Source: Henriciella sp. AS95
GTDB lineage: Bacteria > Pseudomonadota > Alphaproteobacteria > Caulobacterales > Hyphomonadaceae
Assembly (NCBI RefSeq): GCF_038900055.1
Contig: NZ_JBBMQM010000001.1
Location: 1,550,001-1,614,000, forward strand
DNA length: 64,000 bases
Reading direction: 5' to 3'
Below the pieces are notes generated by a model, which saw only the letters and a list, made by a program, of their open reading frames with translations, did not search any database and had not been told where the DNA came from. The translations under genes and the position numbers were made by a program. Positions 27,587 through 36,773 of this stretch are shown here, one piece after another (position 1 is the first letter of the stretch; each line of letters starts with the position of its first letter).

Positions 27587-28396
27587 CTATTCTCGCGGGC
27601 CGAGCGTCTTCTCCAGCTGTTTCTTTAGGCGCTTGGGCATGAAGCGCGCTGCAAAGCGGGTTCGTTCGGCCATCTTGCCGGCCATGTAGTGGACGTCCTT
27701 GCCATGGGCGGCGTCCCAGGCGCGCTCTGCGGCAAGCTCGACCGGGTAGACCTCCGAGCCGGACTCCCTCAGCTGGTCGCTCATCTTTACATTGGCGCCT
27801 TCCTTGGTGCCCATGTCGAGGATCGGCGTGTCGATGAACCATGGCATCAGCGTCGTGACGCGAATGCCGATATTGGAGAACTCGATGTCGAGGGCTTCTG
27901 TCAGGCCGCGTACCGCAAATTTCGAAGCGACATAGACGGCGAGTTTTGGCGCGCCGAACACACCTGCTGTCGACGCGGTATTCACGATACGCGCGCCCGG
28001 CGTCTGGCGCAGCAGGGGCAGCCCGGCCTGTACGCCATTGATGACGCCCTTCACATTGATATCGATGATGGCGTCATTGTCGTCGCCGGAAATATCCTCG
28101 AACCAGCCATGCCGGCCGATCCCCGCATTGTTGAACAGCACGTTCAGGCGGCCATCGGTTGCTTCACCAAACGCGTCCATGCAGCGCTTCCAGTCATCCC
28201 GGTTGCGCACATCGAGTTTGTCCCAGATGCAATTCTCCTCGCCGATCTCTGCTGCGACTGATTTCAGGCCGGCTTCGTCAATGTCGTAGAGGCCCACAAA
28301 CCAGCTTCGGTCAGCGAACAGTTTCGCGGTTGCTGCGCCGATGCCGGAGGCCGCGCCCGTGATGAAAATGCTTTTTCGGCCGATACACTCGCCCAT
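27587..28396 (-). CDS. Short-chain dehydrogenase/reductase
   Basis: A 269-residue SDR with the nucleotide-binding TGAASGIGAATA (14-25), the structural NNAGIG and the catalytic YVASK (Tyr and Lys three residues apart). The residue after the second strand is Asp (GLYDIDEAG), which favours NAD over NADP. The C-terminal 60 residues are basic. It lies 56 bases downstream of nadC on the same strand. The substrate is unknown. Confidence 0.9.
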   Translation of the reverse strand: MGECIGRKSIFITGAASGIGAATAKLFADRSWFVGLYDIDEAGLKSVAAEIGEENCIWDKLDVRNRDDWKRCMDAFGEATDGRLNVLFNNAGIGRHGWFEDISGDDNDAIIDINVKGVINGVQAGLPLLRQTPGARIVNTASTAGVFGAPKLAVYVASKFAVRGLTEALDIEFSNIGIRVTTLMPWFIDTPILDMGTKEGANVKMSDQLRESGSEVYPVELAAERAWDAAHGKDVHYMAGKMAERTRFAARFMPKRLKKQLEKTLGPRE

Positions 28397-28452
28397 ATCC
28401 TTCTCCTCCTGTTTGCCGCCGTTTCTTATAGTCGGCGATCACGCGAACAGGA

Positions 28453-29304
28453 TCAGGGCAGGTCGAGACCGACGTCAAGGTTTGACGCAGAGTGAGTTAG
28501 CGCGCCAACGGAAATATAATCGACCCCGGTCTCGGCAATTGCGGCCACCGTATCGAGATTGACGCCGCCGGACGCTTCGGCCTTGCAGGCCCCGTCAATC
28601 ATGGCGACCGCACGGCGTAGCGTGTCATTGTCCATATTATCAAGCAGGACAGCATGAGGCTTGAGGGGCAGGGCTTCTTCGAGCTGTTTCAGCGTGTCGA
28701 CCTCGATCTCGATCATGCGCAAATGACCCGCATAGGCATGCGCCCGTTTCAGCGCTTCGGTGACCGATCCGCAGGCGGCGATGTGATTGTCCTTGATCAG
28801 GATGGCGTCATCGAGTCCGTACCTGTGCGAAGTCCCTCCGCCGCAACGCACAGCGCGCTTTTCCACGGCGCGGTGGCCCGGCGTCGTCTTGCGCGTGCAG
28901 ACGATGGTGGCGTCCGTATGGGCCACTTTTTCAACGAAGGTCGCCGTCAGAGTCGCGATGCCCGACAGGCGGCCCAGGAAATTGAGCATCGTCCGCTCAG
29001 CGATCAGGATGGACCGGGCGGCGCCTGAAAGGGTCGCAATCGTATCGCCGGGCGAAAGCGCGTCGCCGTCCTGCATCACCTGATCGAGCGTGACACCGGG
29101 ATCGACCAGTTTCAGTGCATAGGCTGCCGCATCCATCCCTGCGAGACGGCCCGGTTTTCTCGCGGCGATCTTGGCGTCGATCATCGTGCCGGGCTCGATC
29201 GTCGCATCGGTCGTCAGGTCTCCGGCGCGGCCGAGATCTTCAGACAGGGCGAGACGGACGATCGGGTCGAGAACGAGATCCGGAAGCGGTGGAGGTGCTA
29301 TCAT
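28453..29304 (-). CDS. nadC: Nicotinate-nucleotide pyrophosphorylase (carboxylating)
   Basis: Quinolinate phosphoribosyltransferase, the third step of de novo NAD synthesis; 283 residues. Visible are ALSEDLGRAGDLTTDATI, CTRKTTPGHRAVEKRAVRCGGG with the catalytic basic residues, RYGLDDAILIKDNHIA, and the C-terminal VDYISVGALTHS. It overlaps the stop of nadB by 4 bases (ATGA-type coupling). It is the last NAD gene of the operon. Confidence 0.96.
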   Translation of the reverse strand: MIAPPPLPDLVLDPIVRLALSEDLGRAGDLTTDATIEPGTMIDAKIAARKPGRLAGMDAAAYALKLVDPGVTLDQVMQDGDALSPGDTIATLSGAARSILIAERTMLNFLGRLSGIATLTATFVEKVAHTDATIVCTRKTTPGHRAVEKRAVRCGGGTSHRYGLDDAILIKDNHIAACGSVTEALKRAHAYAGHLRMIEIEVDTLKQLEEALPLKPHAVLLDNMDNDTLRRAVAMIDGACKAEASGGVNLDTVAAIAETGVDYISVGALTHSASNLDVGLDLP

Positions 29305-30848
29305 GTGGTGGCTTCTGCTTTGGCGGGTTCGGCTGGCAGCCGCGCAAATGTGCGCAGCGCCGTGTCCATGGTTTCAGGGAAGTCTGAGCGATAGTGACCG
29401 CCGCGGCTTTCCTCGCGGCTGAGCGCGGACGCGGCCATCAGGCGGGATGCTGACAGCGCGCGCGCATCGCCGTGCTGGACAGCGAGGGTGTCAATCTGCT
29501 CCAGCAGGCTGGCAAGCCCAACCGCGTCGCGCACAACGCCGCATTTCTCTGCCATGCCGAGGCGAAGGGTCTGAAGCGCATCGGCAGGCAGGTCATCGGG
29601 CACGTCGCCCGCAGACTTGGCCGGTTGGTTGAGGTCGGCCTCGCGCAGGCGGTCTGCGATGCGCGATGCAAACACTACGGCTTCGAGAAGCGAGTTGGAG
29701 GCGAGCCGGTTCGCGCCATGGGCGCCGGTCGACGCGCATTCGCCGCAAACCGAAAACCCATCCAGTGTCGAGCGTCCCCACATGTCCGCCACGACGCCGC
29801 CCATATGATAGTGCGCGGCGGGCGCGACCGGGATGGGTTTGACGCGCGGATCGATCCCCGCCGCCATGCAGGCGGCAAAGACGGTCGGGAAGTGGGCCGG
29901 GAAGTCCTGGCCGACAGCTTCGGTCGCATCGAGGAAGGCGCCCCGTCCGGCCGTTCGTTCAGAATGGATCGCACGGGCCACTTCATCACGCGGCGCGAGT
30001 TCGGCATCCTTGTGATAGCGGTGCATGAAGGGCTCGCCTTTGCGGTCGAGCAGGATCGCCCCTTCGCCGCGCAGGGCCTCGGTGGCAAGCGGGGCCGGGT
30101 CGAGGCCGACATCCATGGCGGTCGGGTGGAATTGGACGAATTCAGGGTCGGCAATCAGAGCGCCCGCCGACCAGGCCATGGCGAGCGCGTCGCCGCGTGA
30201 CTGGGGCGGATTGGTCGTGACCCTGAACAGGCCGCCAGACCCGCCCGTACAGAAAACGGTCTCCCGGGCAGTGAGCGGCGACAGATTGCCCTTGCGGTCG
30301 CGAACGACAGCGCCCGCGATGCGTCCATTATCGTCCTGCAGCAGGCCGACAGCCCGGAACGGCCATTTGAGTGTGATATGATCGGCCGCCTGCACGGCTG
30401 CGGTGAGTGCGCCCATGATGGCCTTGCCGGCCAGATCACCGGCGACGCGGGCGACACGCGGGACCGAGTGCGCCGCCTCCAGTGAAAGCGCCAGCGCGCC
30501 TTCATCGGTACGGTCAAAGGGGACGCCCATTTCGATCAGGTCGAGCACGCGGGCCGGGCCTTCTTCGGCAATCAGGCGCGCGATGATCGGGTCAACCAGA
30601 CCGGCGCCAGCGGCAACTGTATCGGCGGCGTGTGAGGCGGCTGTATCCATCGGGTCGAGAGCGGCGGCGAGGCCGCCTTGCGCCCATGCGGAAGAGGCCG
30701 CTTCGCCGAGCGGGGCAGGGGCGATAACCGTGCATTTGCGAGGCGCCAGCCGCAGCGCGAGGAACAGGCCAGCGAGACCGGCGCCCACGATGAGGATGTC
30801 CTCGCCGTGGCCGGGTTCGCTCGCTTCTATGCGCGTAGAATGGTTCAT
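29301..30848 (-). CDS. nadB: L-aspartate oxidase
   Basis: FAD enzyme that oxidises L-aspartate to iminoaspartate for quinolinate synthesis; about 515 residues. FAD motif ILIVGAGLAGLFLAL at the N-terminus, SSAWAQGGLAA, and the active-site region with EFVQFHPTA and GALIADPEF. HYHMGGVVADMWGRSTLDG lies in the C-terminal half of the FAD domain, followed by GANRLASNSLLEAVVFA. The start at 30848 follows GGGGG; an ATG 12 bases earlier is less likely. The gene is coupled to nadC. Confidence 0.96.
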   Translation of the reverse strand: MNHSTRIEASEPGHGEDILIVGAGLAGLFLALRLAPRKCTVIAPAPLGEAASSAWAQGGLAAALDPMDTAASHAADTVAAGAGLVDPIIARLIAEEGPARVLDLIEMGVPFDRTDEGALALSLEAAHSVPRVARVAGDLAGKAIMGALTAAVQAADHITLKWPFRAVGLLQDDNGRIAGAVVRDRKGNLSPLTARETVFCTGGSGGLFRVTTNPPQSRGDALAMAWSAGALIADPEFVQFHPTAMDVGLDPAPLATEALRGEGAILLDRKGEPFMHRYHKDAELAPRDEVARAIHSERTAGRGAFLDATEAVGQDFPAHFPTVFAACMAAGIDPRVKPIPVAPAAHYHMGGVVADMWGRSTLDGFSVCGECASTGAHGANRLASNSLLEAVVFASRIADRLREADLNQPAKSAGDVPDDLPADALQTLRLGMAEKCGVVRDAVGLASLLEQIDTLAVQHGDARALSASRLMAASALSREESRGGHYRSDFPETMDTALRTFARLPAEPAKAEATT

Positions 30849-30866
30849 CTCAGCCCCCATAGCCGA

Positions 30867-31313
30867 TCAGGAAATCGCGCCTTCCGCGCGCCGCCAGATG
30901 GCAGGGTACGCGCCGCTGCCAATCAATATGCCGTCCATGGTCGAGGCGTCCTTGATGACGAGCTGGAAGTGGTCAGGCAGGTAAGCTTCGCTCGGCTCAC
31001 CTTCAAGGAAATTCACGATCGTCGATTGAACGCTCAGCACGTCATCCTCAACCGTCGCGGTGCAGCTTTGTTCAACCGTGTATAGCACGTCGACCGACGG
31101 GCAATCCTGACGGGCGGTCAGCTCACACCCGTAAGTGTCCGGCGTATCGCCGGGCATCAGGCGCGCCTGTCCGGAAAAGCTGCAGATCGGGTGCACTTCT
31201 GCTTCAAATGTCCAGAGGCCGGCAATATTTGGCGTGGCATCGAGATCGTCAGCGTGCGCTGGGCCGACAGTCAGGCAGAGTATAGCGGCGAGAGTAGCAG
31301 CAGAACGCTTCAC
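30867..31313 (-). CDS. Secreted small protein in the nad operon (paralogue 1)
   Basis: A 148-residue protein with a cleavable signal peptide ending in AHA. The mature domain begins IAGLWTFEAEV and contains four cysteines (PICSF, YGCEL, QDCPS, EQSCT), probably two disulfides. The next gene upstream encodes a paralogue with the same four cysteines and the pattern ARL.P...Y.CELTA. Overall size and the WTF start recall small beta-barrel inhibitor-like folds, but I cannot assign one. It lies 18 bases before nadB. Confidence 0.8.
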   Translation of the reverse strand: MKRSAATLAAILCLTVGPAHADDLDATPNIAGLWTFEAEVHPICSFSGQARLMPGDTPDTYGCELTARQDCPSVDVLYTVEQSCTATVEDDVLSVQSTIVNFLEGEPSEAYLPDHFQLVIKDASTMDGILIGSGAYPAIWRRAEGAIS

Positions 31314-31765
31314 GAAATGCCCTCTTCTGAGCGAATGAACTCGACCGGAGCGGTCGCCGCTGACACAAGTGAGCCATACATGCGTTCCGCGCTCTGAATG
31401 GTCAGCGCGAAATTATCCGGCACGTAGATCAGGCCTTCCATCTTGGATTCGAGAAACTGGTCGATTTCCGAGCGGATCGAAACCTGGTTGCCAAAGCGCC
31501 TGGCCGAGCATTGCTGCAGAACGACGGAGCGTCCCCACAGGGAGCAGACTTCAACCGCCGTCAGCTCACAATCGTAGACGCCTTCCTCGGGGTTTGGCGT
31601 CAGCCGGGCCGTGCCGCTCATCAGGCACTGGCCTTCGCGATAGGGTTTGGTGTGGAAGGTCCAATTACCAAGAATGTCGCTCGGATCCCGGTTTTCCGTC
31701 GCGCTTGCCACGGGAGTAGACATGGCCAGCGCCACAACGAGGCAGGTCATCAGGATAGAGCGCAT
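31310..31765 (-). CDS. Secreted small protein in the nad operon (paralogue 2)
   Basis: A 151-residue secreted protein with signal peptide ending near ASA. The mature part starts ILGNWTFHTKPY and keeps the four cysteines of the downstream paralogue (GQCLMS, YDCEL, EVCSL, QQCSA) and the ending PVEFIRSEEGIS against PAIWRRAEGAIS. Its stop overlaps the start of the paralogue by 4 bases. Both lie between nadA and nadB, so expression should follow NAD synthesis. Function unknown. Confidence 0.8.
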   Translation of the reverse strand: MRSILMTCLVVALAMSTPVASATENRDPSDILGNWTFHTKPYREGQCLMSGTARLTPNPEEGVYDCELTAVEVCSLWGRSVVLQQCSARRFGNQVSIRSEIDQFLESKMEGLIYVPDNFALTIQSAERMYGSLVSAATAPVEFIRSEEGIS

Positions 31766-31845
31766 GGGCAGACCTCCGGGAGGAAAGAGCTGAGGCGGGA
31801 TCGCTGATCGTCAGCAAACCGCGCCAAAGCGGCGACTTCAAGGCA

Positions 31846-32994
31846 TCAGGCGGCGGAAAAGACCTCGATCTCCATCGGCTTCAGCCCCGTTTCGAAGGCG
31901 AGCGGTTTGTCCGTTTTCGGAAGGGCCAGCATCGCATCGATCGCCTGTTTCGCCTTCACGCGCACGTCTTCTTCAATCTCGACTTTGTGCTCCATCGTGT
32001 TGAGACAGTCGAGAATATTCTCAAGGGTAATGCGCTTCATGTGCGGGCAGAGATTACATGGGCGGATGAAGTTCACGCCCGGATTCTCAGAGGCGACATT
32101 GTCGCTCATCGAACACTCGGTCAGCAGAACGACCTTGTTCGGGCTCTCATCCTTCACATAGTTGGCGAGGGCCGAGGTTGAGCCGGCAAAGTCGGCTGCT
32201 TCCAGGACATCTGGCGGGCATTCGGGGTGGGCCAGGATGACCACGCCGGGATGGGCGTCACGCAGCTGGTTGACATCATCGGCGCTGAACAGCTCATGCA
32301 CCTCGCAAGCGCCCGGCCAGGTGATGATGCGGATGTCGGTCTGAGCGGCGACGTTCTTGGCAAGATACTGGTCCGGCACCAGGATGACGGTGTCGCTGTT
32401 CCATTCCTTCGCCACAGCCTCGACCACCTGCGCGGCATTCGAACTGGTGCAGGTGATGTGGCACTCGGCCTTCACGTCGGCTGTCGTGTTCACATAGGTA
32501 ACGACCGGATAGTCAGGATATTTTTCCTTGATCAGGCGGACATCGGCGCCCGTAATCGAGGCTGCGAGCGAGCACCCGGCCTCAAGGCTCGGGATGAGTA
32601 CGGTTTTCTCAGGCGCGAGAATCTTCGAGGTCTCGGCCATGAAGTGGACGCCGGCTTGCACGATGATATCAGCCTCGGTTTCGGCTGCTTCACGGGCGAG
32701 CTGGAGGCTGTCACCGCGAAAATCGCCGACGAGGCGGAAGATATCGGGTGTCATGTAATTGTGCGCCAGGATAACCGCATTCTTCTCTTTCTTGAGACGG
32801 TTGATCTCAGCCACGAGCGGCGCGACGGCTGGCCACTCCATCGGCGTAATGAAGTCGGACACGAGCGGGTAAAGCGCTTCGGTTTCAGCCTTCACGGCAT
32901 CATTATACTCCAGACCGCGGGCTTCAGCAGCGTTTGCAGCGCGAAGCGGCGTCGGGGTCGGACAGCTCGGTCCGGAATCAATCAATCTGGCCAT
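31846..32994 (-). CDS. nadA: Quinolinate synthase
   Basis: Iron-sulfur enzyme that condenses iminoaspartate with dihydroxyacetone phosphate to quinolinate; about 382 residues. The three cluster cysteines are in SLEAGCSLAAS, ECHITCTSSNA and RPCNLCPHMKRI. VILAHNYMTPDIF and VHFMAETSKILAPEK are family signatures. The ATG at 32992-32994 follows GGAGGG; a longer start at 33030 would run over the operator candidate. It is the first gene of the nad operon. Confidence 0.97.
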   Translation of the reverse strand: MARLIDSGPSCPTPTPLRAANAAEARGLEYNDAVKAETEALYPLVSDFITPMEWPAVAPLVAEINRLKKEKNAVILAHNYMTPDIFRLVGDFRGDSLQLAREAAETEADIIVQAGVHFMAETSKILAPEKTVLIPSLEAGCSLAASITGADVRLIKEKYPDYPVVTYVNTTADVKAECHITCTSSNAAQVVEAVAKEWNSDTVILVPDQYLAKNVAAQTDIRIITWPGACEVHELFSADDVNQLRDAHPGVVILAHPECPPDVLEAADFAGSTSALANYVKDESPNKVVLLTECSMSDNVASENPGVNFIRPCNLCPHMKRITLENILDCLNTMEHKVEIEEDVRVKAKQAIDAMLALPKTDKPLAFETGLKPMEIEVFSAA

Positions 32995-33014
32995 AATGGG
33001 GCCCTCCACGCTTT

Positions 33015-33029
33015 TGCTCAATATGAGCA
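33015..33029. promoter_or_regulatory. Palindromic operator candidate upstream of nadA
   Basis: Perfect inverted repeat TGCTCA-ATA-TGAGCA, ending about 20 bases before the nadA start codon, where a repressor could block transcription. In alphaproteobacteria NAD synthesis genes are known to be controlled by NadQ-type repressors that bind palindromes in this position. Assignment to NadQ is inference; no regulator gene is seen in the window. Confidence 0.5.
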
Positions 33030-33340
33030 TTAGTTAGGTATACGAATGCCAGATTTCAAGACCTTCCGAGTGGAAGAGAGAGAAATCCAGCCTTCGCCAC
33101 CCCTTATAGGCGGGGTGAGCAAAAGGCTGTGTAATCCGCGACTCTGAGGTTTGCAAGAGGCCTGTCTCAAAATAAATCGCTGCACGATCGCGTTCTGTTC
33201 CGCCGTGTCGGGGCCGGTCGACAAAAAAGATTCCCATAAGAGTCAGAGCCTTGTTTCGAAATTAAGATTCTGTTTACCAAAATTTTGTTGCGCGCCGGAA
33301 CAAAAGGGGAATAGATGAGCAGGAACGGAAGGAGAACAAC
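33030..33340. other. Intergenic region between nadA and the gene at 33341
   Basis: Holds the divergent promoters. The part 33240-33300 is AT-rich (GTTTACCAAAATTTTGTTG) and probably contains the plus-strand promoter. I see no gene. GANTC sites appear at about 33238 (GAGTC) and 33266 (GATTC). Confidence 0.4.
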
Positions 33341-33688
33341 ATGGAACGGGTCAATTTTTGCGGACGCTCTGGGCGCCCGGTCGCATTTTCCAGAATGGCA
33401 TCTGACAGCGCGTGGGCGCGGCGGCCCGGACTCGCTCTGTTTGCCGCCCGTGACACCTATGGCTGGCGGATCATTCGCATGGTCGAGATGACGGGTCGCA
33501 TGCATGACGTTCAGCCCTTCTGGGCAGAGCTCGACGCGCAGCGCTACGGTGCGTCGGCCATCTTTGTTCACGATGAAACTGATTTCGAGGTCCGTCGCGC
33601 CCTGATGAGCGACCTCGAAGCAGGGCTGAGCCCGGTCTTCCCGGCTTTTACCGGTGCTCAGCCCGAAAGCTTGCGCCTCGCGGCGTAA
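33341..33688 (+). CDS. Hypothetical protein, 115 residues
   Basis: Not recognised. An excellent ribosome binding site (GGAAGGAG) lies 6 bases before the ATG and a strong terminator follows the stop, so the gene is real. The protein is compact, basic at the N-terminus, with WRIIRMVEM and AIFVHDETDFEVRRALMSDLE, suggesting an alpha/beta cytoplasmic fold. No membrane segment or signal peptide. Confidence 0.75.
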   Translation: MERVNFCGRSGRPVAFSRMASDSAWARRPGLALFAARDTYGWRIIRMVEMTGRMHDVQPFWAELDAQRYGASAIFVHDETDFEVRRALMSDLEAGLSPVFPAFTGAQPESLRLAA

Positions 33689-33693
33689 TGGAG

Positions 33694-33737
33694 GGGGTGC
33701 TGGTGCTATTCACCAGTCGGCACCGGCACCCCGTTTT
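33694..33737 (+). terminator. Rho-independent terminator after the 115-residue gene
   Basis: GGGGTGCTGGTGC pairs with GCACCGGCACCCC (12 of 13) around a 13-base loop, followed by GTTTT. It runs up to the stop codon of the converging DUF885 gene. Confidence 0.85.
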
Positions 33738-35628
33738 ATTGTTCGAGGCGCTCGGCGTACCAGGCTTCAATGTCCTTCTCGACCATTGAGAGCGGCCGAG
33801 GCCCGCCGCGCAGCAACGCCGAATTGAAGCCCTGCTCGGTAAATCGCCCGGTCAGAACGGCTTCGGCCCGATCTCGCATGTCGAGGATCCTGTTGCGACC
33901 ATAGAAATAGGCGGACGCCTGGCCGGGCCAGACGGCATAGCGGGCGACTTCTTCCTCCATCGCCTCGCGTGGAAACCCGGTTGTGTCGGTGAGATAGGTC
34001 ACGGCCTGGTCAAAGCTCCAGCCCTGCGAATGGATACCTGTATCCACGACGAGACGGGCCGCCCGCAAAAGAATGGATTGCAGATAGCCGATCCGGCCCA
34101 GCGGGTCGCCAGCGTAAAGACCGGCGCCGTCGGCGAGGTCTTCAGCGTACACCGCCCAGCCCTCACCATAGGCCGTATTCCAGATCATCTGGCGCAGCAG
34201 GGGCATCCGGCTGGCCTGCGCCACGCTGGCGCTTTCGATATGGTGTCCCGGAATGCCTTCATGGTGGAGCAGGGTGGCGAGCGTGAAGTCCGGCCATTGT
34301 GTCAGGTCCGCCAGATTGATCTGGAAGAGGGCAGGGCTCGACCCGTTGGCAGCGGCGGGAATGTAGGACGCGCCTGCAAACGCGTCTTCCTTGTAGGCCG
34401 GCATCCGGGTGATCACCAGACTCGAAGTTGGCGGCGACTCCAGAAGCCGCGGCATGATTTCCGACGCAGCGCTCGATTGCTGGCGAAGCCGCTCGAGAAC
34501 CTGATCACGGCCTTCCTGATCGTCTGCATAGATCTGGCCCGGCGATGCGGTCAGCAGGCGCAAGCGGTCGACCACGCTGCCGTCGGTCAGCCCTATCGCG
34601 GCGAAGGCATTGTCGATCTCGGCCTGGATATCCGCGATTGCGGCCAGCCCTTCATCGTGAAGGAAATCCGGGGTGACGCCGTCCTCGGTATAGAAGGCGA
34701 GAATATCACGGTAATAGGCGGCTGAAGCGTCTGTTTCGCCTTGGCCCGATGGGGCGGCGGGGCTTGAGATTTCAAGCCTGGGCGCGTCCGGCGCGTCGAG
34801 TTTCAGCTCTGCAACCTTGTCAGCAAATGAGAGATAGGCCGGAAAGATGCGGTCGCTCATAAGGCGGCGGGCCGTCGCGCTGTAGTCTGCCTGGGTAAAG
34901 TCTTCATCTGACCCAAGACCGCTAATGACCGAGTCGAACCGCCGGATGAGCGGATGGGTTTCGAGGTCTTCATTTGCAAACTGGCGAAGGCGTTGTTCCA
35001 GCCGGTCGAGAACGAAACGTGGGGGAATGACGCCATTCGCGGCATCTGAAACCAGCCGTCTCTCTTCATCGGCGATCGCACCGGGCAGGGCATCCAGCCG
35101 CGCCAGGAAATCGTCCGCTTCGCGATACGAACCCAGCGGCTGGCTCGAGATGAGAAGGTCGGGCACGTCCACCCAGGCACCGCTCAGCTGATCGACGGCA
35201 TAGGGCCGGGCCAGACCAAGTTCATACCGGCCAAACCCGTAGGATTCCAGGCGGGTCAGCGCTTCATATTGGGAGCGTATGATTTCAAGGTGGCGGGCGA
35301 GCCGGCTGTCATCTGGCAGGGTGGGGGTGGCGTTGAGGCGCTCCAGCATTTCCAGCCGCAGCAGGCGTTTGCGCTCGAAACGGGCTTGCGAGCGATCGTC
35401 CAGCTTGTCCTGGAAGGTCTGGCCGATGCGCGTTTCTTCAAGGCCCAGCCGGCTCGCGGTTTCTGGTGACAGCGCCAGCTCTGCGAAAGCAGTGTCCCGG
35501 AACGTCTGCTCGATCTCCTGCACCGTCCGTCTCGCGATACCGTCTTCGTTCACGGGCGGCGAGCAAGCGGTCAGCGCGGTCGTTGCGAGCGCCAGCATGC
35601 AGAGCTGGTTTTTGGCTGGAAAACTCAT
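33736..35628 (-). CDS. DUF885-family lipoprotein, predicted zinc metallopeptidase-like
   Basis: A 630-residue DUF885 protein. A signal peptide ends in the lipobox LTAC (Cys22), so it is anchored in the envelope. The zinc-site motif HHEGIPGHHIE lies near residue 455, and AYGEGWAVYAEDLA with a second Glu follows about 35 residues later, as in M32-like peptidases. Related proteins are annotated as peptidases, with little experimental support. The gene converges on the 115-residue gene and is divergent from sapC. Confidence 0.88.
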   Translation of the reverse strand: MSFPAKNQLCMLALATTALTACSPPVNEDGIARRTVQEIEQTFRDTAFAELALSPETASRLGLEETRIGQTFQDKLDDRSQARFERKRLLRLEMLERLNATPTLPDDSRLARHLEIIRSQYEALTRLESYGFGRYELGLARPYAVDQLSGAWVDVPDLLISSQPLGSYREADDFLARLDALPGAIADEERRLVSDAANGVIPPRFVLDRLEQRLRQFANEDLETHPLIRRFDSVISGLGSDEDFTQADYSATARRLMSDRIFPAYLSFADKVAELKLDAPDAPRLEISSPAAPSGQGETDASAAYYRDILAFYTEDGVTPDFLHDEGLAAIADIQAEIDNAFAAIGLTDGSVVDRLRLLTASPGQIYADDQEGRDQVLERLRQQSSAASEIMPRLLESPPTSSLVITRMPAYKEDAFAGASYIPAAANGSSPALFQINLADLTQWPDFTLATLLHHEGIPGHHIESASVAQASRMPLLRQMIWNTAYGEGWAVYAEDLADGAGLYAGDPLGRIGYLQSILLRAARLVVDTGIHSQGWSFDQAVTYLTDTTGFPREAMEEEVARYAVWPGQASAYFYGRNRILDMRDRAEAVLTGRFTEQGFNSALLRGGPRPLSMVEKDIEAWYAERLEQ

Positions 35629-35759
35629 TCTGAATGATCCCGGTCGGCGGTCAATAACATGACAGTATGATTAAACTCGCAGTTCAAAAGCCGTTCTACG
35701 GTTGTGAGTGGTAAGCATATTCGATAAACCCCGCCGATCTAATTAACAGGAGTTTCCCC

Positions 35760-36602
35760 GTGGAAAACACTCAGCCAGCACAGCCAACGCCGCTTAGTGG
35801 GCAGGTTCTCTTCTATTCCAACCCACAGCCGCTCTCTGCCGAGAAGCATGCTGGCCTTGGTATTAAGCAAGTGGAAAAGCCATTCGCTTTTCTTGGCAAG
35901 GCACATGCTGTTCCGCTGACCGTCAATGAGTTTGGCCTGGCTGCGACCTCCTACCCAATCCTGTTCGTCGGTGAAGAGCGCACGCCGATTGGGGCCATGG
36001 GCATTCGTCAGAATGAGAACCTGTTCGTCACGGCTGAGGGCGAGATTGACGCCGATTACTATGTTCCGGCCTTCGCCCGCCGCTATCCGTTCGTCTTCGC
36101 GAATGACCAGCAAGCCCAGCGCCTGCTGCTCTGTGTCGATCGCGACGCGGAGATGGTGAGCAACCAGCCGGAAGTTCCGTTTTTCGAGAATGGCGAACTC
36201 AGCCCGTTCACAAAGAATGCGATGGAGTTCTGTCAGGAATTCGAGCGCCAGCGCCAGAGCACCGAAGTGTTCGTCCGCACGCTGCGCGACCTTGACCTGT
36301 TCACCATGAAATCGGCCACCTTCCAGCCGCGTGACCCGCAGGGCAATCCGACCGGCGATCAGCAGACGCTGGCAGAATACTGGGCCATTGACGAGCAGAA
36401 GGTGCAAGCCCTTCCCGCCGAAAAGGCCGAAGAGCTGAACCGCAATGGTGTTCTCGCGGCTTGCGCGGCGGCCTCCATTTCGCTGCTCAACTGGTCGCGT
36501 CTCATCAATCGCGCGCTCAAGACGCAGAACAATCCGATCACGGCGGCCAATCAGTCCCCGACCCCGCAAGGCGGATCTGAAGGTCCAAGCTTCCAGATCT
36601 AA
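35760..36602 (+). CDS. SapC-family protein
   Basis: A 280-residue protein of the SapC family, named after a Campylobacter S-layer locus but widespread in alphaproteobacteria with no proven role. Typical segments are LTVNEFGLAATSYPILFVG, YYVPAFARRYPFVF, LLLCVDRDAEMV and LIDRAL-like ILLN..RLINRAL at the end. The start is GTG with AGGAG eight bases upstream. No signal peptide is seen. A terminator follows. Confidence 0.88.
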   Translation: MENTQPAQPTPLSGQVLFYSNPQPLSAEKHAGLGIKQVEKPFAFLGKAHAVPLTVNEFGLAATSYPILFVGEERTPIGAMGIRQNENLFVTAEGEIDADYYVPAFARRYPFVFANDQQAQRLLLCVDRDAEMVSNQPEVPFFENGELSPFTKNAMEFCQEFERQRQSTEVFVRTLRDLDLFTMKSATFQPRDPQGNPTGDQQTLAEYWAIDEQKVQALPAEKAEELNRNGVLAACAAASISLLNWSRLINRALKTQNNPITAANQSPTPQGGSEGPSFQI

Positions 36603-36641
36603 ACGTTTACTGGCTTCATATTGATGCCAGACAATTCATGC

Positions 36642-36670
36642 GGCCCGGTAATCTGCCGGGCCGTTTTTTG
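36642..36670 (+). terminator. Rho-independent terminator after sapC
   Basis: CGGCCCGG pairs with CCGGGCCG around a 7-base loop, followed by six T. It lies 40 bases after the sapC stop. Confidence 0.92.
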
Positions 36671-36773
36671 TGCAACAAACGCCTCACGTTTAGGAGAGGT
36701 GGTTCCATTCGCCCCCAAATGCAGCATATCCCTTCGCAGAACGATAACTCTGAGCGACTATTGCAGGGGAATG

